Shown here one piece after another: positions 45,890 to 56,492 of a stretch of 64,000 bases of DNA. Source of the stretch: Psococerastis gibbosa (taxonomy: Eukaryota > Arthropoda > Insecta > Psocodea > Psocidae); NCBI GenBank assembly GCA_963971405.1, contig OZ020485.1, positions 43,521,469 through 43,585,468 of the forward strand, read 5' to 3'. A model generated the notes under the pieces. That model saw nothing but the letters and a program-made list of their open reading frames with translations. It was not told the DNA's origin and searched no databases. Made by a program: the position numbers and the translations under genes. Each line of letters opens with the position of its first letter. Positions within the stretch are counted from its first letter, which is position 1.

Positions 45890-48800
45890 CTAAAAAGAGT
45901 TGATAGCGCGAAGTAGAGGATACTTTTGTCCAGTGCATTCCCCGCTGAAGTCATCGGTTTCAACGCTCCAGACCATGTAGTTAACAATGCCAAGAGTTCT
46001 CAGATAGTCGGCCTGGAAAAATTAAATTATTGAATTTACTCATACGCAACACTGCACCTATTTTTTTATTTGAAAAAAGGTTAATCGCATACAAACAATT
46101 TAATGAATGCTAGTTCCTCCACCTTCAGAGGCAGTTTCCCAACCCCAAGAGTGCCATGCACAGTGTCAGAGGATTGTCGCCTCTGCCACTTTGGGGTCTA
46201 TATTCTAGTCATACTTAGGGACGACCCGGTGGCGAATTTTGCTCAGTGCCTGTCTAGTCCCGGCCCCAAAACTGCTGACGGTTTTCCGCGAAAGCGTGTG
46301 GCGTGAGACCAGACTGCCATTTTGGTGACATCGCCGACCGAAGTACTAAATAGATCGAGGTATTAAATAGAGGGACTGTGGAGGGCAGACTGAAGACGGA
46401 AGGGGCTGAAGAAGGAGGAACCTCTGTGGACCAGAGGATTCGATTCTTATGTTAAGGAACTTAAGTAAGATTTAGTATTTGTCTCTATAATTATAAAGTG
46501 TCTCTGTTACGTTGTAAGCAAAGAAAAAAATTTATAAGACTCAAAAATTCTTCAACCCGGCTTAGTCATCAAATTGTTTACTCCATCTTAAAATTTCTCA
46601 TAAAAACCTAAATATGTGGAATGAATGGTCTAACATGGAACTTCTATAATCATAGTGAATAGGTCTTCGCTGGCATACTTGTGCGAGTCTCTACACATCA
46701 TGCGATCGGAAACAAGTCGTAACTCAATACAGGTATTACCTACAGAGGCGACAGAAGAGGTTACTCGGATACATGCACTGAATTGTTTCTATGCAAATAA
46801 TCTTTGCTTTATAACAAAGAAGTAAACGTAAAAATAGAAGATTACCTTCTTTCTCAACGATTCGGCGTTCTCGTATGCTACCCACTGGTTTCCAGAGACA
46901 GCGTAAGTTCCGTGTGGTGGCTCGATGGATTCTGGCCACCTGTTCTTGCAGATTTCATCGTAACCGAGAATTCCAGCTTCAGGTACGTATTGCCCCATCA
47001 GGGAAGGGCCCGTAGCTGGAGCATACATGCCATGATTGTTCGGATCTGCGAGAGTAAACCCACGACCGTACAAGGGAAACCCAATGTTGATCTTAGCTGG
47101 GTTAGCTCCACGATCCAGGTATTTCTTCACGATATTTTCCTAAAAGACAGATAGGTTGCAGAAAAATCATTCATGTTTACTCATTTTCAATCATTGCCTT
47201 CAATCGTATCTAATGTAGCCCGCACACGCTCAGTTTTCATGAGGACGGAATTGAGCAGAAACTTGTGCAAGTGTCTAAACTAAATGTGAGTGTCGTTTTC
47301 CCTATAGTTCTATCAGTTCTTCTGATTATAAATGAAAATAAACTCGACATTGTTGTCCCACAATCCTGCCAGAATTCGTTGCTCATCAATGAAGGACAAA
47401 AGCGACAGGAGACGAGTGACATAGGACTCAGCAGAACTCTTGAATTGGGCTGAGTGTAAGTCAACAGCAGACTGAGACTATTAAAAGGCTGTTTAGGCGC
47501 GGTTTCCACCGACCTCTAAGTGCAAAATACACATACGGTGACGTGGTAGCAGACATTCAAGACTTAGGTGGGGTTTCCGACGACCTCTCATTGCAGAATG
47601 CACATGACATTGACGGAAATTTGAATTTTTCAATATATAGTAATCTATTAAAATGTGTGTACTTAACATATCCCATGACGCCATTTTTTAATTTTAGTTT
47701 GTTTGTGATTTTACTCTATGATCATTAATCAATTTTAACTATGGCATAGAGTAAAACAAAAATTTCCGTCAATGTCATTTGCATTCTGCAATGAGAAGTC
47801 GGTGGAAACCCCGCCTTTATTAATGATATCTGCTACCACGTCACCGCATGTGTATTTTGCACTTAGAGGTCGGTGGAAACCGCGCCTTATCGAAGTTACA
47901 CAGGCCAACAACTGCGCAGTTGCCTCAGTCAAACTCTCTGTTACATCGTCACACTGATAAGCTACGCAAGTAAACTGAACGTGTGTGGGTGGCATAACGG
48001 AATAGTTGAACTTATATTAGTCCCGGTTCAAACGTACGATTCGACACCGAAGTTTTTTTCCGTTGTAGCAAATTGGTAGTTTGAAATATTTTTAAAGGTG
48101 GCATGAAGCCGACGAGTAGCCGACCAAAGTATACCGTTTTCTGAATTAGATTCTTTTGTTTTGCACCAACCAATCACTAAGCCCATTTGTGACAATGAAG
48201 GAAGACGTCAATCGAGGCAACCCTGTGCCCTATCCAATACTTACGACGTTGAGGTTGCGGTTGTAGCCTTGCTCGTAATCGGCAGGATGAAGAGCGGAAT
48301 GATGCCCAGTGTAGGCCTCCCAAGCTCCGTGAAGATCGTAGGCCATTAGGTTGATGAAGTCGCAGGTTTCACTGACGACCTTAAAATCGTAGTTGATTTC
48401 AATTAGGTTGAAGTTGGCCGAGGTTGCAACAGTGAGAAGCAGATTCTCTTGGTTGAACCTTGCACGGAACATACGCAAGACTTCGTTGAATCCAGCCTGA
48501 AATTTGATGAATTATTAATCATTTATTTCGAATACGCAACAGCGATTGTTGCACCCTGCATCCATGTCAATGCAGCTATGCAAAAACAAGGGGTAATTGA
48601 CCAACTGTATTTTACCCTTTTCCTTTGTATATACTCGCATTTCAGCGTTTAATTTATGCATAATATCCCGGCATTGTATTTAAACGTACCTACAAACGAT
48701 CAACCATTTTATTTTGTATATTTCCGGAGTATTAATGGTTAGGCTATTCTCTGAAATCCTAGAACTATTCACCCAATGTTTAGGTTTCCAAACTGTAAAA

Positions 48801-50287
48801 CTAACTATGCGTAGAAGTTATTGAAATATACTATAGTGTATATAAATGGTTATAGATGTCACTTTTGTTGCTGTACCCTACGCCAATAAGTTAAACCACA
48901 AAAGAAAGGACATACCAGCTGTTCAGGTGTCCCGCCAATATTCTCTTGATACTCCCAGTCAATATCGAGCCCGTCAAATCCGTACTTGCGAATAAAAGTT
49001 ACAGCGGTGTCCACCCATCTCTGGCGTTTGGCGGGGTCAACAACGACAGCCTGGAAGGGACCTGGTCCGTGGTTCCATCCGCCCACAGCAATTAAGAGTT
49101 TAGTGCTGGGATGCTGCTCTCTGAGTTTAACTAGCTTCCCAAATTGGCCTGGACAAATAGTAAATAGTCTTATTAGTATTAAGAGGAAGAATTTCCCAGA
49201 GGAAGGTAATTTTACGAAAATTGAACATTCTTTCATTACTTTCTGTGCGATAGCTTTGTTTGTCCAATGGAAGTTCAACTCCAACTTTTCAACAAAATAA
49301 TGACAATGTAAAATGAGTCGCAATCATGCGCACCGCAAACTATTACTGAGAAAATTTGTATGATGCACGTTTGACCCAATAGCCAATTTTTGTGCCCTAT
49401 AGGCTATAGCACGATAATATTACCTATAGGCTATGAAAATGTTTGTCGTTAAGGACTTTGACTTATCTTCTACACTGTACCCTAAGACATTTTAAGTCCC
49501 AAATGTTATCATCATTTTCTTTCACAATTTTAACAAATGAATTTTCAGATCCTAGACATAGCCCAGCCGTTTTACTCTTACTCGTACATTAGTACTCCTT
49601 AAGGCTTAGTGAGTACATGTTAAAGTAAGAATAAAAAGTATAAATTACGATAAAAACTTACCTTCGTGCCATTCATCCCCAACATCATTGTAATCGTCGT
49701 ACGTTTGAAGTTCCCCTTCGTAGCTGAGCTTAGCGAAAGCGTAGACAATGTGAGTGCAAAGTGTGGGATCAATGAAAGAAGCGTCGAAGTCGCCGGGCCC
49801 CGTTCGGAACACTGCCCAGCTACCGTAGTAACAAACGACGCCTATAAGAAATATTATAATTTCGATCTGTTCTGTCACTAGATAGATATTTACTGTATAG
49901 TGGCCTACGCAAACAGTGGTCTCGACTTCTATGGTGCGCACAGGCTCTGATACAACAAACTTTCAAGAGAAACTAAACAGTTTACAGGCCCAATTAAACC
50001 AAATTCATTCCATGACTGTCTATTAATTATACTGTGTAGGTTCTCCAATTGTTGTTTCCCTACCAAAGCATGTACGAAAATAAGAACAGGTTTACTCGAA
50101 CATGCTTTCCTATTAATAATCAATTATTAGATAGTTATAATATGAGTACCGTAATTTCTTTGTTTTTTTATGAGGGAGACATTGCACTCAATATTTTATT
50201 TATAGAAATAAATTACAACTTACGTGCCGCGTTTGAGTATGAGGCAAGGGTGGTTAGTGCAACCAGAAATAATGCAAGCCCCTTCAT
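45890..50287 (-). CDS. Chitinase C: secreted single-domain GH18
   Basis: Predicted extracellular chitinase. Exons: 50287-50224 (coding part), 49841-49662, 49148-48916, 48496-48245, 47139-46846, 46012-45890. Phases agree throughout: 1,146 nt, 381 aa. Residues 1-21 form a signal peptide (MKGLALFLVALTTLASYSNAA). GH18 motifs: [41 protein letters not shown], catalytic [11 protein letters not shown] with E147, [34 protein letters not shown] and [10 protein letters not shown]. It ends ...LLRAINSF with no chitin-binding domain. Exons 2-4 have exactly the lengths of chitinase B (180, 233, 252 nt) and the proteins are very alike, so the two arose by tandem duplication. A 5' untranslated exon is supported: acceptor TTTGTTTCAG before 50,301, donor CCG|GTGAGT at 50,452-50,451 and a TATA box at 50,507-50,514. 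AATAAA lies 62 nt past the stop. Confidence 0.93.
46055..46780. repeat. Split 'gacctcttcagtcgcctc' repeat with unknown insert
   Basis: 46,055-46,110 starts forward (gaaaaaaggttaatcgcata, caaacaatttaatgaatg). 46,660-46,780 is the inverse of the rest of the family (cacatcatgcgatcggaaac, ctacagaggcgacagaagag). The 550 bp between are unrelated to the family and unrecognised. It lies in the last intron of chitinase C. Confidence 0.55.
47496..47886. mobile_element. Tourist-like MITE, 'GGCGCGGTTTCC' subfamily
   Basis: ggcgcggtttccaccgacct to aggtcggtggaaaccgcgcc, flanked by TTA on both sides (47,493-47,495, 47,887-47,889). 391 bp. A second inner set of arms (ggtggggtttccgacgacct / gtcggtggaaaccccgcc) resembles the termini of the 4,820 element, as if one subfamily sits inside another. 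It lies in intron 4 of chitinase C. Confidence 0.85.
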
Positions 50288-50450
50288 TTCTTGCTGGTTA
50301 ACTGAAACAAAAAAAATCAATAAAATCACTGTAATTAAATAACAAATATTAGAGATTTTATCCGTAATTAGTGTCTATGTAAAACTATTACTAGGCCTAC
50401 TGTATTTCTATTACGGAACAATACAGCGACTTAATCATTTAAAAATACTC

Positions 50451-50514
50451 ACCGGCCTGCTATATAATGAATTATTAAACGACAGTTCAGTGGTTTTCAA
50501 ATTACCTATTTATA
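50451..50514 (-). promoter_or_regulatory. Core promoter and noncoding first exon of chitinase C
   Basis: TATAAATA on the minus strand (50,507-50,514) is followed by a predicted start near 50,485-50,490 and, about 35 nt later, the donor GGCCG|GTGAGTATTT (GT at 50,452-50,451). The intron would end at the acceptor before 50,301, 14 nt upstream of the ATG. Confidence 0.6.
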
Positions 50515-51424
50515 GGAGATTTTGTTCAAGATTACATTTGATAACTGCTTTGGTAATAATAGGCTATTGAATAATAATGGAGCCCAATCAATGGAGTGCA
50601 TTGATGTGGAGACCTTTGGGATTAAAAAGATAGGGGGAAAAAGAGATAATTTTGAAATAGGCCTAAGTTTAAAAAATGTCCATTACTTTTGAAATTACAT
50701 ATATATCATTTATGAGCGGGTGGTAAGCATTTGAATGCGTAGACATAAGATCGCACTTGAAACACGTTGTTTATTCGATTTTTAAAAATTTCCAAGTGCC
50801 ATCCTATAATGGTTGCGTAGTAGGCCTAGTAGCTACGATGCGGGTACAAATGGTCCGACCAATAAATAGTTATTATTATTATATCTCATTACTAATAACA
50901 ATAATAATGATGATGATATTTCCTGTGACAATTTTTTCTTTACTTCTGTAAGTTTTTTTTCCCTCTAATTATCTCCAAGAAGCCCAGGGCCACGTGGAAA
51001 CGTGTCCAATTTTTCGATACTGTATAGTGCATATATATACGTATATATACCTACGTCTCTGAATAACGTACAGTAGGTATCCGTTTTAATTGGTATTTAA
51101 TAAATTGAAACTCGTAAATTTTCTAACCGAATATTTTTTAATTTGTTCTTAAATGGCTTGCAATTTATAATTTTAGTTCATTTAACGACATCTTAGGGTC
51201 CTGCTACATCAATAAAAGCAATTTTCTATAAACAAAAAATAACACTAGGAATTCGAATTAAAACATGTGAGACATATACTCCTATTAAGAATGAAAGAAA
51301 TAAAGAAAATTGTCCTTATTATTCCCATTTAGGCCTTTCGGCCCATTCTTAAAATAATTAACCCATTTCAGATTAGGCAACTGCTTGGATTTATAACAAA
51401 TATTACTGACCAAATATAATGGTA

Positions 51425-51855
51425 TATCTTAATATATATATATTTCGACTGTCCGTGTGTATGTTCCGGGCCTCCTCTCAAACGACTGGACCGATTATGA
51501 TGAATATTGTTGTGTGTGTTCAAGGAGATTCGAGGATGGTTTACATTAGCACTTTCGTCCACTGGAGAATGTTTTTATAATTTGGTTTTGGAATATTTTA
51601 CATTGGTGCGTGTACATGGCTGCTGGTACTGCCAACATCAACCGACATCTAGCGGCAGACTGCGCTACCATTTATTTTCGTTTATCACGACAGTTGGTGC
51701 TGCGTGTGTGTTGTGTGTGACCACAATTAATCTACATGAGCAGTGACTGCGAGGCCGTAGGCCGAGCTGCCGCCTGATTTACATGAGCAGTGACCGCGAG
51801 GCCGACGGAAGTGGTGGAGGTAGCAGCCGAAGGCTGCGCCGGGAACCGCTTGTAT
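51425..51855 (+). repeat. Dispersed repeat, copy 1
   Basis: From tatatttcgactgtccgtgt to gcgccgggaaccgcttgta. Contains actggaccgattatgatgaa, gacatctagcggcagactgc and a twice-repeated acatgagcagtgac-gcgaggccg unit. The clean right end and repeat unit near it recall Helitron/Helentron-like termini, but I cannot show the 5' TC or 3' CTRR ends. Confidence 0.7.
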
Positions 51856-51934
51856 AGTATATATATGGTACATGATAATAACATTAAACTAACTTAGATT
51901 GAAGAAGCAACATCCTCTTTATATACAATAAACT

Positions 51935-52260
51935 TACTTACTCCTTGGCGCTACGGCCTGTGTAGGGCCTTGCTCTGGCATAACTTACTAGCCTGCGCGG
52001 TCCTGCACTCTCCTTCGCCAGTCGTCAATTCCAAGGGTCGCTAGGTCCATTTCGACGTCGTCCACCCAATGCATCCGTGGTCTTCTCACTCGTCTTCTCC
52101 CTTGAGACATCTTGTGTACGGCTGCCCTTCTTGCCCTATAGTCATGTATTCACTCCACCTGCCATAGCCACCTCATGCGGGCTTGATTTCAGCTACTACA
52201 GGAATTCTTGGTATATCACGTAGAGCCCATAATTTCTCTGTCCCGCTCTATTTTTTGCTC
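51935..52260 (-). pseudogene. Reverse-transcriptase C-terminal fragment
   Basis: The minus frame reads RRAAVHKMSQGRRRVRRP then RMHWVDDVEMDLATLGIDDW and RRRVQDRAG, ending in a stop and then gtaagtaagt. The 'GRRRV-RP..W-DDV..DL..L...W...A.DR' tail is typical of animal LINE polyproteins. No RT domain upstream. Confidence 0.75.
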
Positions 52261-52564
52261 TTCCTTGCTCATATAGTCAAATTAATTACAATTCATTGAA
52301 CGAGAGGACGGTATACCTAGGTAATGACTCATTACTACAAATGTTTCAACAATGTCAGGTATACCAAGATTGAACAACTCCCCGGGGGAAGAGGGAAAAC
52401 AATGGCCGAGCTCAAGGCGTTTGTGACCAACCGGGGCGAGTTCAGGAAATGGGTTCCGGGTGACCCCCCCCCCCCACGCTGCGTACGCGGCACTAAGGGG
52501 GAAGAGGAGAAGAGAAGGTATACCAAGATAGTGCTTGCAAGGCGGTGGCGGCGACTTTCTTTAT

Positions 52565-53051
52565 ATCTTAATGTATATATTTCGACTGTCCGTGTGTATG
52601 TTCCTGGCCTTGTTGTTGTGTGTGTTCAAGGAGATTCGAGGAAGGTATAGATTAACCCTTTCGACCACTGGAGAATGTTTTTATAATTTGATTTTGGAAT
52701 ATTTTACATTGGTGCGTGTACATGGCTGCTGGTACTGCCGACATCAACCGACATCTAGCGGAAGACTGCGCTACATTTAATTTTCGTTTATCCCGACAGT
52801 TGGCGCTAACATCGGCAACAGACATCAACCAACATCAACTGACATCTAGCGTCAGACTGCGCTACCATTAATTTTCGTTTATCCCGACAGTTGGTGCTGC
52901 GTGTGTGTTGTGTGTGACCACAATTAATTTACATGAGCAGTGACTGCGAGGCCGTAGGCCGAGCTGCCGCCTTATTTACTTGAGCAGTGACCGCGAGGCT
53001 GACGGAAGTGGTGGAGGTAGCAGCCGAAGGCTGCGCCGGGAACCGCTTGTA
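52565..53051 (+). repeat. Dispersed repeat, copy 2 with internal duplication
   Basis: Same limits as 51,425-51,855. In this copy the cccgacagttgg / gacatctagcg segment is repeated (about 52,740-52,800 and 52,835-52,895), making it about 60 bp longer; it also lacks the ctggaccgattatgatg segment. Confidence 0.7.
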
Positions 53052-54491
53052 ACTATATATAATTACTATAGTAAAAGGATCCTTGTACATTTTTTAACTG
53101 CGGCCTAAGCCTATCATGCTTCTGTACCTTAGGAAAATAGGCTAATTGAAACGTGGCTTGGATATTATCTAAGAGCAGGAGTGTTAGATATAAGCTATCT
53201 TAATAAAGTGGTTTTTCAATTGGCCTGATTATTGTTCAGCTGACAATCGAGGGCAATTTTATTCATTAACTAATAAGATAACATTAAATATTCACCTCGC
53301 AATAAGATTAAAGTTTTTAATCATTGATGGAATTTCCCTAATCCAAGAGGAAGAGAAAAACAAATAGACAATTTTATTAATCCACCTGATAACAATGTTT
53401 TCAACTATTTAAATACAAACTCCCACCAAATAAAAGTAATAACTACAATAGTATGTAAACTTGTATAACTAAATGGAGATCTACAGTAATACTCATTGGC
53501 GGAGTTAGCGAGGGGGCGAGTCTTATAAAAGCATTTGGATCAAATATATCAAATAATTCAAGACAAGTTCCTTTTTTTAATTATTTGACAAAGGGTGAGT
53601 TAGTAAGTAAATAAGTAAGTAAACGTAAGCAAACAAATACACCCTAGAATCTAAATAGAATAAAAATAAATAAATAATTAAACATACAACTTTTACAACA
53701 GTCTAAGACCTAAGTCTAATCGACTATTTCAAGTGGATTCCACCTCTTTCCGTCTCATCAGCCATTCCCGGGTTAGTTGGAACTACACTGCCTGTTGTGT
53801 TAGTAGTCATTAGAGGCAGGGGTCTGATAGTCATCAAACAATTATGGCGGAGCCCATTGTCAGGGGTTAGACCTACGTTTCGTTGCATTTCGTTTCGTTA
53901 CGCTGTAACTTAAATCGGGAGCGCAAATCATTAAAGGAATCGGATTTACTCAATAATTCAGAGAAGAATACAAGAACAATGAGCCAATCGTCCAGAAACG
54001 TACAATCCCTATTATCAGGACTAAACCTGATGATGAGAGTAGTACTCACTCGGCCGAAACGTCGTCTCTTCCCCTGACTACGGGGTCCGCCCTAATTTTT
54101 CGTTGGCTATAAGGCCCCTGCCTCTAATGACTACTAACACAACAGACAATGAATGTTCAACTAATCCTTTGTAAAATAATACCTACTACACCATTGCTAT
54201 TAACCTATACAATACAGTAGATCCTTTTTTAAACTTGGGTCCCCCCCCCCCACCAATAAAGAAATCCTAGATCTGCTTATGGTAATACTCGTACTCGTGC
54301 TTTGGTTGACTGGTGTCTGCACTTGGTTAAGTCATGCTTTCCCTATTACATTGTTTCAATGGTAAGCCTGTTTCATTTTGTACATTACTGCTCGTAGTTG
54401 GTGTAGATTGGCATCGAGGACATTTACCAGTTTGCCAACGGCCAAATATTCATACGGAAACAATGCCAATAATGTCCGAACTCAATGGGAC

Positions 54492-55235
54492 CATTGGCGT
54501 AAATAGAGGGGTCCTGGGGGGGGGGGGCTTAGCCCCCCAGGTCCACCCGTAGCCCCCCCCCCCCAGGAATTTTGGTGACAAAGACGTTATGAAGGCTAAA
54601 GGCATAGTATCCACAATAATGAAAGGGAAATTAATTCTTAGTATGCTTATTTTACATGAAAAATATCAACATATTGACCAAGTATACTTTCACAAAAAAT
54701 ATATTACTCAAAATGCTTAAAACCCCAATACTTCAGAGCTTTTTTTCCAAATTTTTCCCCGGGGGAGACCCCCGGGCCTCCCTCAATGGTAGATTTATTC
54801 GTCGTTATGATATCTAAATTGTACTGCTTGCGAACATTGGCGTAAATATGGGGGTATTTTTTCAAAATTTTTCTTCGGGGGAGACCCCGGGCCCCCTCAG
54901 TGGTAGGTTTATTCGTCTGTAAAATCTCAACTGTACTGCTTGCAAAATGCGTAAATTCTTCTTAATTTGGGCCTATTCATCAAATTTTTTCTCCGGGGGA
55001 GACCCCCGGGCCTCCCTTTCTCCAGGATAGAATATTCGTAAAACCTCACTTGCCCTTGCAAATATCTTTTCTTTCTTTTCTCCTGGGGGGGGGGGGGCTC
55101 GGGCTCTCCTCCCTCCAGGGTATAATATGCGTAAAAACCTCACTAATTTGGGCCCATTTATCGATTTCTAGGTTTCAAGGTCTTGGGGTCCTAAAGCCCC
55201 CCCCCCCCCAGAAATTTTGGGAATTTACGCCAATG
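54492..55235. mobile_element. hAT-type element (744 bp)
   Basis: Starts cattggcgtaaatag and ends gaatttacgccaatg. The flanking 8-mers aatgggac (54,484-54,491) and aatggaac (55,236-55,243) match at seven of eight. The interior has four copies of the gggggagacccccgggcc module also found at 1,655-2,558. A second cattggcgtaaatatg at 54,836 suggests one copy nested in another. Lone ends occur at 11,444 and 53,496. Confidence 0.82.
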
Positions 55236-55365
55236 AATGGAACAAATGGGCCACTAGGCCTATAAGTGAGCTAGGTTCATAAAATGTCGATCAAGACAAT
55301 ATGACAATATTGTTTACATTGTGGTTATGATTAGCTATCGTAAAACATGGAAATCGTCTAAAGTC

Positions 55366-55553
55366 AGGACATGTAGACTAGTGGTATGGACTCTGACTTT
55401 CACCCGAAAGGTTGTTGGTTCGAGTCCAACACTTGCTACATTTTCTGGCCATGCTTCGGAGGGCATGTAAAGCAGGCCGTCCTAGTTGAGTGTAAGATAG
55501 GGCTTTACAGCCCTAACTCCGCTAGGTGGACTTCGTAATAGCACAAAAAGTCA
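55366..55553 (+). repeat. tRNA-derived SINE, clearest copy
   Basis: gactagtggtatggactctg, tttcacccgaaaggttgttg, B box ggttcgagtcc, then cattttctggccatgcttcg and ttgagtgtaagatag, ending at aatagcacaaaaag. The A-box and B-box spacing is as in a tRNA. Confidence 0.8.
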
Positions 55554-55760
55554 TCATTTTAAAGTGATCGCTTTATATTGCCGGACTGTAATAAAATGAT
55601 GAACAAATGGGCCGTGGTCAATCTAAAACCGTATTTCCAACAAACATACAAACATTCGACACCTGCGGGCGATATATTCAATAGTGGTACGTGTGCTAGT
55701 GCAAAGTGTTTTATTATATATTACATTATATTGTACTATCATTAAATAACACCTGACCAG

Positions 55761-56203
55761 CAGCCTGATCATGGCGATTATAATACCGGCATTTATTTAA
55801 TCCATCCCGTGGTTGGAGACCGTTATCAATATGGCTGCTAGTGTAGCCTGCACAAGAGAAGTATGCAATTTGGCAGGGAAACCCAGTGATAAGTGTAGCC
55901 TGTACAAGCTAAATACAGAGTTTTTGACCGGGTCCAGGTATCCGTTTTGCTATGCTGCAATGTGTAAGACTCGATATTTTTTGTGTTGGTACTTAGTTGG
56001 CTTATGGTTAATGAGTGCCTCGTAAGGCATATCATGGCTCCCGCCGCTCCAGTTAATGTATCTTTATGATTTAATCCCCTGGTATTAAAAATGTAAACAA
56101 ACAAATTTTGAATAGCACTTTCCATTATGAAATTATCTTGTTTACATTTTTAATACCAGGGGATGAAATAAATACCGGTATTATAATCGCCATGATCAGG
56201 CTG
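55761..56203. repeat. Palindromic MITE with a 270-bp insert in one arm
   Basis: cagcctgatcatggcgatta at the left and taatcgccatgatcaggctg at the right, as in the 34-kb copy. After tttatttaatccatccc an unrelated 250-270 bp stretch follows, and the MITE resumes at tttaatcccctggtattaaa (about 56,069). Confidence 0.75.
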
Positions 56204-56492
56204 CTGGGTTTAATAAAGTAGCAACATCTCAAAATGGACATGTATTATATTTCAGTGGTGTATCCATCTAATTATTCAATGCATGACTCAGGACACACAA
56301 GACATACAAGCCGCAATGCATTTTGAAAATTATTCATCATTATACAATACTTTAAATTTTCCCCCTTTAATATTATGGTACAACAACAATATTGCAGCTT
56401 TTCAGCATGCTCTGTCGGGGTTAAAAAGTAACCTAATGCACTTCTTCATCTCTAGTTGGTAACTTCGATCAATTTTACTGAACTGATGTAGT

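Larger units (their letters stand above)
50515..56492. other. Intergenic, chitinase C 5' side to chitinase D 3' side
   Basis: Six kilobases without a recognisable gene. Contents: a LINE-like 3' tail (51,290-51,365, with a ggcctttcggccc hairpin), two copies of a 430-490-bp repeat (51,425-51,855 and 52,565-53,051) around a reverse-transcriptase fragment, a hAT-type element (54,492-55,235), a SINE (55,366-55,553) and a palindromic MITE with an insert (55,761-56,203). An ATTAAA-type signal for chitinase D may lie near 56,367. Confidence 0.6.

Noticed and set aside
52324..52650. 108-aa plus-strand frame
   Set aside because: It runs through a poly-C tract into a dispersed repeat; no recognisable domain.
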